Assembly: GCA_036745495.1 (NCBI GenBank)
Contig: DAIOGA010000006.1
Location: forward strand, 1-46,597
DNA: 46,597 nucleotides
DNA from: Methylopumilus sp036745495
GTDB lineage: Bacteria; Pseudomonadota; Gammaproteobacteria; Burkholderiales; Methylophilaceae
Direction: 5' to 3'
Part shown: piece after piece, positions 8,371 through 16,063 of the stretch
Numbering within the stretch: the stretch's first letter is position 1
Layout: each line of letters starts with the position of its first letter
The notes under the pieces: generated by a model
The model's database searches: none
Seen by the model: only the letters and a program-made list of their open reading frames with translations
What the model was told of the DNA's origin: nothing
Program-made: the position numbers and the translations under genes

Positions 8371-11300
8371 ATGATGTCGTCCATCGTAAAATTTTCAATT
8401 CGATATACTGGCGTAATTATAGGCCTTGCTTGCATTTCAATTATCTTTGGACTGTACCAAATTACTCGAAGTCCATTGAATGTTTTTCCAGAATTTTCTC
8501 CAACCCAAGTCATTATTCAAACTGAATCGCCAGGATTATCTGCTGATCTAGTAGAGTCTTTAGTGACTCAACCTATCGAAAAAAATTTAGGGGGCACTAT
8601 TGGCATCGAAACGATTCGCTCACAGTCGATTCCAGGGCTTTCGGTTATCACAATTATTTTCGATGAAAATACTGATATTTTTCGAAATCGCCAAGTTATT
8701 TCTGAAAGACTTTCTTCGATTGCCACAAATATGCCGACAGGCATTGTGCCAAAAATTACACCCCTCACTTCTTCAGCATCCTCAGTTCTAGGTATCGGAA
8801 TTACGTCATCAGAAAAATCATTAAATGAAATAAGAACAGCGGCCGATAGGATCGTCATTCCGCACCTCTTATCTATTCCTGGTGTCGCAGATGTCAATGT
8901 ATTCGGAGGAAAAGTTAAGCAATACCAAATTGAAATTAACCCAGAAAAATTAATTCAACACAATTTATCAATCGAAGAAGTGTTACTGGCAGCTGAAAAA
9001 TCAACTGGCATTCGTGGTGCTGGATTTATAGAAAATAATAATCAACGCATCATCGTTAATACTGAGGGGCAATCTAAAACTTTAGAAGAAATTGCAAAGA
9101 CACCAATCATTAATGCTAAAAATCAAATTGTTTATGTTAAAGACATTGCAGAAGTTAAAGAAGGATCCCTGCCTTCAATAAGTGGTGCATCAATAAATGG
9201 CCAGGAAGGCGTTTATCTATCAGTTCAAGGGCAGCTTGGTTCAGATACTTATAAATTAACCCACTTAATTGAAGATGCACTTAAAGATATTGAGCCCACA
9301 TTGGCTTCTCAAAAAATTAATCTCCATCCAAAATTATTTAGGCCGGCTAATTTTATTAATGCTTCTATCCAAGGCGTGCGCTTCGATATTTTAGTTGGTT
9401 CTTTTTTGGTTATCGTGATTCTATTTTTATTTTTATTTAACTTCAGAACAGCTTTTATTTCAGCAACAGCAATACCGCTATCACTTCTCACAGCAATTTC
9501 TGTTTTAAGTTACTTTAATCTTGGTTTAAATATAATGGTTCTGAGCGGCCTGGCAATTGCTTTAGGGGAAGTAGTGGATGATGCCATTATAGACTCTGAA
9601 AATATCTTCAGACGACTCAAAGAAAATCTTAGAAGCAAAACACCATTACCTATTAGAACAGTGGTGTATGAGGCATCTATGGAAGTAAGAAATTCTGTCG
9701 TATATGCAACTGTTATTGTTGCGACTGTATTTCTTCCTCTTTTGTCGCTCAATGGTGTTGCTGGAAAGCTATTTAGTCCTTTAGGTATTGCTTACATTTC
9801 ATCTATCTTAGCTTCTCTTATAGTGGCTCTTACTGTAACACCAGCGCTTTCATACTTACTTCTAGGTTCTTCTAAACTCAAAACAAATGAATCTCCTGTA
9901 ATTACTAAAATAAAAGAAAAATATATTTCCGTTTTATACAAAATCGAGAAGCAGTCAACCACAATCATTATTTTATCTTTTTCATTAATTGTCCTCGGCT
10001 TAACTTTAATACCACTCTTTAAAACACAATTTATTCCAGCACTTCATGAAGGTCACTTCATTATGCATATGACTTCACTTCCTGGCACCTCAGAAAAAGA
10101 GTCTTTAAGAATTGGTAATGAGGTATCTAAAAAAATTAGAGCCATTCCTGGTGTTGTTTCAGTAGCTCAATGGGTTGGTCGCTCCCCTATGGGCGCAGAC
10201 ACTTTTGGTACACACTACAGTGAATTTGAAATTGAATTAAAAGAACTTGATGGTCCAGAGCAAAATACCGTTTTAAATAATATTAAAAATATTATTGAAG
10301 GTGAATCCAACCAAAAAGTCGATATTGAAAAATCGGAGAAAGGCTATGTAGGCCTTAATTTTGCTATTAATACATTTTTAACGGAACGCATTGAAGAAAC
10401 TATATCTGGCTATCACTCTTCAGTTGTGATTAATGTTTTTGGAAACAATCTTGATACCATCGATCAAGATTCACAAAAAATTTCATATGAGTTGAGCAGG
10501 ATTAAAGGTACTAAAAATATCAATCTCGTTTCACCGGCAGGAACGCCACAAATTACAATCCATTTTCTTCCTGACAAATTAAGTCAATGGGGCATCCAAA
10601 AAACTGATCTTCTGAACATTATAAGAGCAGCTTATGAAGGCTTTCCCGTAGCACAAATTTATGAGGGTAATGCACCTGTCAATATCTCAGTTATTTTAAA
10701 CAAAGATTATCGAGATGACATTACAGACATTGAGAAGCTACCCATCACAACACCTGAAGGTAAAATCATTCACCTCGGCCAGGTCGCATATATTGCTCAA
10801 GAAAACGGGCGCTCTAAAATCCTTCATCAAGGTGGAAAACGAATACAAACAATTACTGCAGATATTGACCAAAGAGATATTGCTGATTTTGATCGAGAGC
10901 TTAAAGCTAAACTTAAAACTCTAAAATTAAATCCGGGCAATTATTATGAGATTACTGGTGAAGCAGAAGCGAATGCAAAATCTCAAGAAGAGCTTATTGT
11001 TCATTCAATCATTGCAGGGGCAGCAGTACTTCTTATGTTATACATAGCATTTGGTAATTTAAGAAATTTAATGCTTACATTATTCAATCTTCCTTTCGCT
11101 CTCATTGGCGGGGTGATTGCCGTAATGTTTAATGCAGGATGGATTTCTATTGGTTCTCTTGTTGGATTTGTAACGCTATTTGGTATAACTTTAAGAAATT
11201 CTATTATGCTGATATCCCATTATCAACACCTTATCGATGTTGAAGGTTATGTATGGAATTTGGAGACATGCATTAAAGGTGCATCTGAAAGATTACCTTC

Positions 11301-11493
11301 AATTTTGATGACAGCTATTGTAACTGCTTTAGGTTTGCTTCCGCTGGCATTAGGTAGTGGTCAACCAGGAAAAGAGATTGAGGGTCCTATGGCTACTATC
11401 ATTGTTGGAGGGCTCGTGACTTCGACCATATTAAATCTACTAATTTTGCCAAGCATCATGTTACATTTCGGAAAATTTGTTAAAAAAGATTAA
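8371..11493 (+). CDS. RND efflux pump, CzcA/heavy-metal-type inner-membrane permease
   Basis: Proton-driven trimeric inner-membrane pump. Its 1040 residues and 12-helix plan (TM1 about 14-32, then a large periplasmic loop, repeated in the second half) fit the RND superfamily. The start of the porter domain, PLNVFPEFSPTQV followed by ESPGLS, is of CzcA/CusA type. In TM4 the motif is GEVVDDAIIDSEN (D403, D404, E410). It has the AcrB-like DD pair plus the glutamate of metal pumps but lacks the earlier aspartate of the CzcA IDFG motif, so metal specificity is unproven. It is the last gene of the operon and stops 1 base before the convergent pabB stop. No ribosome site is obvious before the tandem ATGATG. 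Confidence 0.88.
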   Translation: MMSSIVKFSIRYTGVIIGLACISIIFGLYQITRSPLNVFPEFSPTQVIIQTESPGLSADLVESLVTQPIEKNLGGTIGIETIRSQSIPGLSVITIIFDENTDIFRNRQVISERLSSIATNMPTGIVPKITPLTSSASSVLGIGITSSEKSLNEIRTAADRIVIPHLLSIPGVADVNVFGGKVKQYQIEINPEKLIQHNLSIEEVLLAAEKSTGIRGAGFIENNNQRIIVNTEGQSKTLEEIAKTPIINAKNQIVYVKDIAEVKEGSLPSISGASINGQEGVYLSVQGQLGSDTYKLTHLIEDALKDIEPTLASQKINLHPKLFRPANFINASIQGVRFDILVGSFLVIVILFLFLFNFRTAFISATAIPLSLLTAISVLSYFNLGLNIMVLSGLAIALGEVVDDAIIDSENIFRRLKENLRSKTPLPIRTVVYEASMEVRNSVVYATVIVATVFLPLLSLNGVAGKLFSPLGIAYISSILASLIVALTVTPALSYLLLGSSKLKTNESPVITKIKEKYISVLYKIEKQSTTIIILSFSLIVLGLTLIPLFKTQFIPALHEGHFIMHMTSLPGTSEKESLRIGNEVSKKIRAIPGVVSVAQWVGRSPMGADTFGTHYSEFEIELKELDGPEQNTVLNNIKNIIEGESNQKVDIEKSEKGYVGLNFAINTFLTERIEETISGYHSSVVINVFGNNLDTIDQDSQKISYELSRIKGTKNINLVSPAGTPQITIHFLPDKLSQWGIQKTDLLNIIRAAYEGFPVAQIYEGNAPVNISVILNKDYRDDITDIEKLPITTPEGKIIHLGQVAYIAQENGRSKILHQGGKRIQTITADIDQRDIADFDRELKAKLKTLKLNPGNYYEITGEAEANAKSQEELIVHSIIAGAAVLLMLYIAFGNLRNLMLTLFNLPFALIGGVIAVMFNAGWISIGSLVGFVTLFGITLRNSIMLISHYQHLIDVEGYVWNLETCIKGASERLPSILMTAIVTALGLLPLALGSGQPGKEIEGPMATIIVGGLVTSTILNLLILPSIMLHFGKFVKKD

Positions 11494-11494
11494 T

Positions 11495-12877
11495 TTAATC
11501 TGCTTTAAAAAAAGTTATCCATTTTCGAATATTAGACGCTTTGAATGAAATTTCATCAAATTCATTTTTTGAATTTGACTGAGCAACAATGCCTCCGCCA
11601 GAATAAAAATGAATATTATTATCTTTTCTAACCAAAGTCCGAATTGCTATATTGGTATCCATATTATGATTGAAGCCAATATAACCAATTGAGCCACAAT
11701 AAATATCACGTCTGTGTGGCTCTAAATCAGAAATAATTTCCATTGATCTTTTTTTCGGCGTACCTGTAATTGACCCACCAGGAAAGCAATCTTTAAGTAA
11801 CTTTGTTAGAGTTGAATGAGGCTTTAATACCCCCTCAATAATACTTTCTAGATGATGAACGTTGCTATAAGACTTAAGCTCACAAAGAGCTTTTACATTA
11901 ACGCTTCCTGGAATGCAATTTTTACTTAGATCATTTCGAAGCAAATCAACAATCATTAAATTTTCTGCGCGATCTTTCTCGCTCGCAAGTAACTTTTCTG
12001 CGTTTTCTTTATCTTTTATGGGGTTAATATCTCTCGGCTCAGTTCCTTTAATTGGTCTGGTCTCTACACGTTTACTATGAGATTGAATAAATCTTTCTGG
12101 TGATCCACATAAGATATCAAAATCATCAAAATGAAAATAAGCCATAAAAGGTGCGCGATTAATCTCTCTTAGTTTTTTGTATCCAGTCCAGCTATTCCCT
12201 TCGCAAGAAACGATATATTTGTTTGAGATATTTATCTGATAGACATCTCCCTCTTTAATGAAAGACAAAATCTTATTAACCATAAGATCGTAGGCTTCAA
12301 AGTTTAATAGAGATTTAATATTTGAATTAATTTTAAATAATTGATTATTGGGCTTTACACTTTTTAATTTTTTAGTGAGTGTAGTTAAATAATCTTTTGT
12401 ATCTTTATTGATTAGATGGGATGCAATACAGGCAGTTTTTTCTTGATGATCTACAATCAAAGCCCAGTCGTATATGCCAATCATCATCAAAGGCATGCCA
12501 ACATGATCCTTATTCTTTTTAATAGACGATTGACTTAATTCATATGAAAAGTAACCTAAGGCACCGCCTGCGAATGGCAAAGATGTTTCTTGAATATTAA
12601 AATTTGCAAGTATTCCTTCTAAAACATTGAAAGGATTTTCTTTTGTAATTTTTTTTAAATTGTTTTCTTCAATGCTGACAGTGGATTCATCTGCAATTAT
12701 TTTAATAAATGGATGACTTACTATAATGTCGTATCTCGATTTATCAGAAATGTTTTCGTCTAAATCATCTTGAATTCCACTATCTAGATAACAAGACCAT
12801 GGATCATTGGCAATAGCCTCAAAATAAATAGAGCTATCCGAAACATAAGGCAAGGAGATGAGGTGTGTATTATTCAA
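11495..12877 (-). CDS. pabB: Aminodeoxychorismate synthase component I
   Basis: Converts chorismate and ammonia to 4-amino-4-deoxychorismate for folate. The 460 residues match PabB rather than fused forms. The motif PIKGT at 275-279, with K277, distinguishes PabB from TrpE (PIAGT). The C-terminal chorismate-binding core is complete, with SITGTPKKRSMEII and GSIGYIGFN. The start is TTG at 12877; from there the N-terminus aligns well with E. coli PabB (DPWSCYLDSG against LPWAMLLHSG), but no clear ribosome site precedes it. It is convergent with the RND operon with a 1-base gap. No pabA or pabC neighbour is visible. Confidence 0.92.
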   Translation of the reverse strand: MNNTHLISLPYVSDSSIYFEAIANDPWSCYLDSGIQDDLDENISDKSRYDIIVSHPFIKIIADESTVSIEENNLKKITKENPFNVLEGILANFNIQETSLPFAGGALGYFSYELSQSSIKKNKDHVGMPLMMIGIYDWALIVDHQEKTACIASHLINKDTKDYLTTLTKKLKSVKPNNQLFKINSNIKSLLNFEAYDLMVNKILSFIKEGDVYQINISNKYIVSCEGNSWTGYKKLREINRAPFMAYFHFDDFDILCGSPERFIQSHSKRVETRPIKGTEPRDINPIKDKENAEKLLASEKDRAENLMIVDLLRNDLSKNCIPGSVNVKALCELKSYSNVHHLESIIEGVLKPHSTLTKLLKDCFPGGSITGTPKKRSMEIISDLEPHRRDIYCGSIGYIGFNHNMDTNIAIRTLVRKDNNIHFYSGGGIVAQSNSKNEFDEISFKASNIRKWITFFKAD

Positions 12878-12924
12878 CGGCTGTTGATATCTAAACTTAT
12901 AATTTTAAATTATATGCTGATTAA

Positions 12925-12957
12925 ATAATTAAGGGCGCCCAAAGCGCCCCTAATTAT
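12925..12957 (-). terminator. Hairpin terminator after the RuMP operon
   Basis: A 14-pair stem (ATAATTAAGGGCGC with GCGCCCCTAATTAT, one mismatch) encloses a five-base loop. It lies 25 bases after the stop codon of the small membrane protein gene, the last gene of the minus-strand tal-hxlA-hxlB operon. The downstream tract is only moderately T-rich (ATTTAATC). It also separates that operon from pabB. Confidence 0.6.
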
Positions 12958-12981
12958 TAAGTAAAAGTAAAAATATAAACG

Positions 12982-13188
12982 CTATTTATTTTTTCGATGA
13001 CCAAAAAGTAACCATAAAGTTAAAACTATTGTGAAAATTAACATACCAGCAAACAAAGCGTAATGTTCGTAAGCGCATTGATTGGCTTGATACTCACATT
13101 TACATTCTTTAGGATGCTCAATGCAAAACTGTTTATATTCGTCTGCATTCATCATTGCAACAGCATTTTCGAGCTCTAACTTTGTCAT
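12982..13188 (-). CDS. Small four-cysteine membrane protein, unknown function
   Basis: I do not recognise this 68-residue protein. Its soluble N-terminal part carries four cysteines (C22, C29, C31, C38) with a KECKC core, followed by one hydrophobic helix (about 44-62) and a short basic tail (GHRKNK), which predicts an inner-membrane protein with the tail in the cytoplasm. The cysteine set could bind a metal or form disulphides; that is inference. It starts 10 bases after hxlB, with an AAGG ribosome site overlapping the hxlB stop, and is followed by a hairpin terminator. It is therefore very probably co-transcribed with the formaldehyde-fixation genes. Confidence 0.75.
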   Translation of the reverse strand: MTKLELENAVAMMNADEYKQFCIEHPKECKCEYQANQCAYEHYALFAGMLIFTIVLTLWLLFGHRKNK

Positions 13189-13198
13189 CTAATTTGCC

Positions 13199-13732
13199 TT
13201 ACTCAAGATTTGCGTGAATAGCACGCATACCCTCTTCTGTTAATCCTTTAGCGTGAATCAATTCCGAAATTACGGCTTCTAAATAGATTAATGTAGATAA
13301 TTCAAATGTGGTGCCCATAGGCATACCTTTAGTAAGGCCGAAAGAATCATCATTACCAATTTGAATAGTTAAGTCAGCCATATCAGACATAGGTGATTTA
13401 TTTTTCATGGAAATAACAACAATCTTTGCACCTTTTGATTTAGCTGTTTCAAGAAGTGGAAGAAGTGTTTTTGTACCGCCTGAACCTGAAATCACTACAA
13501 AAAGATCTCCAGCTTTAATAGCTGGGGTCACGATTTCACCCACCATATTAACTTGATAGCCACTATGCACGAGACGCATTGCAAAAAAGCGTGAAACAAG
13601 TCCTGATCGTCCAGCACCGCCAACAAAAATACGGCCCGCTTCATCTACAAGCTTAAGAAGCTTAGCTGCATTACTTTGCTCAGTCACTGCTAAAACGCCT
13701 GAAATTTTATCTAATAATAATTTTTGATGCAT
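13199..13732 (-). CDS. hxlB: 6-phospho-3-hexuloisomerase
   Basis: RuMP pathway enzyme that isomerises D-arabino-3-hexulose 6-phosphate to fructose 6-phosphate in the cytosol. It is a single SIS domain of 177 residues, the usual size, with the phosphosugar-binding elements GGAGRSG (38-44) and SGSGGT (82-87). The C-terminal helix carries HAKGLTEEGMRAIHANLE, as in the hexuloisomerase family. It lies directly downstream of hxlA, but a strong intrinsic terminator separates the two genes, which should make hxlB expression lower than hxlA. Confidence 0.96.
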   Translation of the reverse strand: MHQKLLLDKISGVLAVTEQSNAAKLLKLVDEAGRIFVGGAGRSGLVSRFFAMRLVHSGYQVNMVGEIVTPAIKAGDLFVVISGSGGTKTLLPLLETAKSKGAKIVVISMKNKSPMSDMADLTIQIGNDDSFGLTKGMPMGTTFELSTLIYLEAVISELIHAKGLTEEGMRAIHANLE

Positions 13733-13765
13733 ATTGAACCCTTTTATTTAAAAATAAAAAACTAT

Positions 13766-13800
13766 AAAAAAAATCCCGACTCATTGCTAAGTCGGGATTT
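13766..13800 (-). terminator. Intrinsic terminator (attenuator) between hxlA and hxlB
   Basis: On the minus strand an 11-pair perfect stem AAATCCCGACT/AGTCGGGATTT has an eight-base loop and ends in a run of eight Ts. It lies 33 bases after the hxlA stop and about 35 bases before the hxlB start. With no room for an obvious separate hxlB promoter, it probably acts as a partial terminator. Confidence 0.88.
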
Positions 13801-13832
13801 GATTCAGTTCATTAATAATTGTTTCTTAACAA

Positions 13833-14465
13833 TTATCCATGAGCAATTTTTGTGATTTCTGCAGCAGCAGCAGCTGGATCAGCAGCGCCGTAAATTGCAG
13901 CACCAGCAACAATAATTGCAGCGCCAGCATCTTTAACTTGCTGTGTAGTAGCAGCTTTAACACCGCCAGCTACTGAAATCTTAGCACCTGTTTTAAGTGC
14001 AGCGATTGCAGCTAAGTCAGCAAATGGTGTGTGACCAGCAGCTTGAGCGTCAAGACCAGTGTGAACACCGATGATGTGAGCGCCAGCAGCTACAGCTTCT
14101 TTAGCTAAAGCTTCTTTGTTTGGAACGTTGATCATGTCAACTTGAACTTCTTTACCATATTTCTTAGCAGCAGCAATCACACCTTTGATTGTAGCAATGC
14201 CAGAAGCACCAAGAACTGTACAAATGTCAGCACCAGCCTTATAGAAAGGCTCAGCTTCGTATTCACCAGCGTCCATAGTCTTTAAGTCAACAAGGATTTG
14301 GTTCTTTGGGAATTTAGCGCGAAGTGTTTCAAGAAGTTTGATACCGTTATGCTTAATGCATGGTGTACCAATTTCAAGAATGTCCACGTGTGGAGCAACT
14401 TTAGTTGCTAGTGCAACTGTTGCGTCAAAATCTAATGAATCTAATGCCATTTGTGTTAAAGCCAT
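13833..14465 (-). CDS. hxlA: 3-hexulose-6-phosphate synthase
   Basis: Key RuMP enzyme that condenses formaldehyde with ribulose 5-phosphate to give hexulose 6-phosphate. The 210 residues form one (beta/alpha)8 barrel of the orotidine-5'-phosphate decarboxylase superfamily. The signature DLKTMDAGEYEA begins at 60, with the catalytic-region D60, K62 and D65, and the phosphate-binding end is SVAGGVK followed by IIVAGAAIYG. A good GGAG ribosome site sits 9 bases before the ATG. Codons are unusually uniform (GCA/GCT, GTT/GTA, CGT-poor), suggesting very high expression. It has strong hairpins on both sides: tandem hairpins after tal, and an intrinsic terminator before hxlB. Confidence 0.98.
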   Translation of the reverse strand: MALTQMALDSLDFDATVALATKVAPHVDILEIGTPCIKHNGIKLLETLRAKFPKNQILVDLKTMDAGEYEAEPFYKAGADICTVLGASGIATIKGVIAAAKKYGKEVQVDMINVPNKEALAKEAVAAGAHIIGVHTGLDAQAAGHTPFADLAAIAALKTGAKISVAGGVKAATTQQVKDAGAAIIVAGAAIYGAADPAAAAAEITKIAHG

Positions 14466-14519
14466 GGTTTTTTTCTCCGTATTTATTACAAGTTTTCTAA
14501 AATAGTTCGTTGCTAAAAG

Positions 14520-14539
14520 GAAGTTTGAACTTCATGAAG
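14520..14539. promoter_or_regulatory. Overlapping palindromes upstream of hxlA (possible operator)
   Basis: GAAGTT-TG-AACTTC and CTTCATGAAG share bases and together fill these 20 positions, 55-75 bases before the hxlA start. A regulator or an RNA hairpin could use them. I could not place a convincing -35/-10 pair nearby, so the role is a guess. Confidence 0.35.
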
Positions 14540-14555
14540 CAGGAAATCGATCATA

Positions 14556-14590
14556 TAGGGCTAATCGTCTCGTGTCAATGATTAGCCCTA
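14556..14590 (-). other. mRNA hairpin 2 between tal and hxlA
   Basis: An 11-pair perfect stem, TAGGGCTAATC with GATTAGCCCTA, has a 13-base loop. No U-run follows in either direction, so it is not a canonical intrinsic terminator. It sits 15 bases downstream of another strong hairpin and may protect or process the tal-hxlA transcript. Confidence 0.7.
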
Positions 14591-14604
14591 CTGATTTTAT
14601 AGCT

Positions 14605-14632
14605 ATTTCTTGTCATTTTTATGACAAGAAAT
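14605..14632 (-). other. mRNA hairpin 1 directly after tal
   Basis: A perfect 12-pair stem, ATTTCTTGTCAT with ATGACAAGAAAT, has a four-base loop and begins 3 bases beyond the tal stop codon. It has no following U-tract. It resembles an RNA-stabilising 3' hairpin more than a terminator. Confidence 0.7.
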
Positions 14633-14635
14633 GAT

Positions 14636-15586
14636 TTATAGCTTCTCGTTGAGTGCTGTTTCGAGTTTGTTTTGATCCACTACGAAACCACGAATACCTT
14701 CTGAAAGTTTTTCAGTTGCCATCGCATCTTCATTCAATGAGAAACGGAATTCATCTTCAGTCATTTTAGCAGGGGCTGCTTTTGTAGCTCCGCCATCTTT
14801 AAGAACGCGAGGTAAGTCACCTTGTGTTGCTTCAAGCTCTTGAAGAAGATTTGGAGCGATCGTTAGACGATCACAACCTGCTAGAGCTGTAATTTCTCCA
14901 ATATTTCTAAATGAAGCGCCCATTACGACGGTTTTGTATCCATGCTCTTTGTAGTATGCATAAATTTTACGAACAGATATTACGCCAGGATCTTCTTCTG
15001 ATGAGTAGGTATTGCCTGTTTTAGCTTTATACCAATCAAGGATACGACCTACGAATGGCGAAATAAGGAAAACACCTGCTTCAGCACAAGCACGAGCTTG
15101 GCCAAAACCAAAAAGAAGCGTTAAGTTACAGTTAATACCTTCTTTTTCTAAAATTTCACCTGCTTTAATGCCTTCCCATGTTGAAGCTAATTTAATAAGT
15201 ACGCGATCTTTCTTAATGCCCGCTTCTTCATAAAGACCAATTAATTTACGTCCTTTTTTAACCATTGCATCAATATTGAAAGACAAACGTGCATCCACTT
15301 CAGTAGAAATACGGCCAGGAATATGTTTAAGAATTTCAAGACCCACAAGCACAGCTAACTTATCAGCTGCATCTTCAATTTGTTGAGCTTTGTTGCTGCT
15401 TTTTGATTTTGCATAAGCAATAGCTTCTTTAATCATAGGCTCACATTGAGGAAGTGTACTAGCCTTTAAGAGTAAAGATGGATTTGTTGTTGCATCATAA
15501 GGTTTTACTGTTTTAATTGCTTCTACGTCACCTGTATCCGCAACGATCGTTGTCATGCCTTTTAACTGTTCTAATAATGTTGCCAT
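14636..15586 (-). CDS. tal: Transaldolase
   Basis: Transfers a dihydroxyacetone unit from fructose 6-phosphate to erythrose 4-phosphate and, in the RuMP cycle, helps regenerate ribulose 5-phosphate. The 316 residues match the TalB type. The Schiff-base lysine is K132 in VLIKLAST, the same number as in E. coli TalB, and DATTNPSLLLKA at 31-42 is the family signature. A ribosome site GGAG precedes the ATG. It is the first gene of the tal-hxlA-hxlB set and is separated from hxlA by two strong hairpins. Confidence 0.98.
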   Translation of the reverse strand: MATLLEQLKGMTTIVADTGDVEAIKTVKPYDATTNPSLLLKASTLPQCEPMIKEAIAYAKSKSSNKAQQIEDAADKLAVLVGLEILKHIPGRISTEVDARLSFNIDAMVKKGRKLIGLYEEAGIKKDRVLIKLASTWEGIKAGEILEKEGINCNLTLLFGFGQARACAEAGVFLISPFVGRILDWYKAKTGNTYSSEEDPGVISVRKIYAYYKEHGYKTVVMGASFRNIGEITALAGCDRLTIAPNLLQELEATQGDLPRVLKDGGATKAAPAKMTEDEFRFSLNEDAMATEKLSEGIRGFVVDQNKLETALNEKL

Positions 15587-15631
15587 TGCTTAAAATCTCC
15601 AAAAAATAATGTCTTTGAAATCGGATCTGAA

Positions 15632-15637
15632 ATTATA
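15632..15637 (-). promoter_or_regulatory. Candidate -10 element for tal
   Basis: A perfect TATAAT lies on the minus strand 46 bases before the tal start, which gives a leader of about 40 bases. At 16-18 bases upstream there is no recognisable -35, so it may depend on an activator or be chance in AT-rich DNA. Confidence 0.35.
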
Positions 15638-15814
15638 TATGAATTGACAGGCAATCTAGCAGATTCATCAGATGTTTTATGGGTAGATATGTATTTTTTT
15701 GAGCTTATTTAGTCGCAATATTATTCAAATAATGAGTGAAATTATAAATTATCTATATTTAACGTATTTTAAGTGATTTTAACTACATTTTAGATACAAT
15801 TAAGATCATTTTAT

Positions 15815-15952
15815 TTAATCTAACTTCCATTTAAAGTCACTTAAGCAAATCTCGCCGTCCCTCATCAATTTCACTAACTCATAAGACTCAGGATTCAGAT
15901 GACAATAAGATGTTAATTTGGCAAAATGACGTCTTTTTATGGCATCTCACAT
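15815..15952 (-). pseudogene. Possible remnant of a small gene (in-frame TGA at codon 2)
   Basis: On the minus strand an ATG is followed at once by TGA and then 43 sense codons that read like protein, with DAIKRRHFAKLTSYCHLNP near the start and DFKWKLD at the end. A TGG-to-TGA change at codon 2 would explain this. The only later start codons in frame would leave about 18 residues. The alternative is chance, since a plus-strand frame of 47 codons overlaps it. No family was recognised. Confidence 0.25.
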
Positions 15953-16063
15953 TTAAAGATTTTGTAGTTAACCATCTTTGTCGTGAAAACCAATTAAACT
16001 TAAAAGCAGCATTACTAAAGATTGAATGCTTAAGTTCTTCAAGTTATTAACCTAAGGGCCTTT

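Larger units (their letters stand above)
15587..16063. other. Gene-poor divergent spacer between tal and ppsA
   Basis: These 477 bases lie between two divergent carbon-metabolism genes and should hold both promoters. The left 200 bases are AT-rich with no coding signal. The right half contains two overlapping short open frames on opposite strands (15910-16050 plus, 15815-15952 minus), neither convincing. I see no tRNA, riboswitch or repeat. An AAGGG ribosome site serves ppsA at the right edge. Confidence 0.6.
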
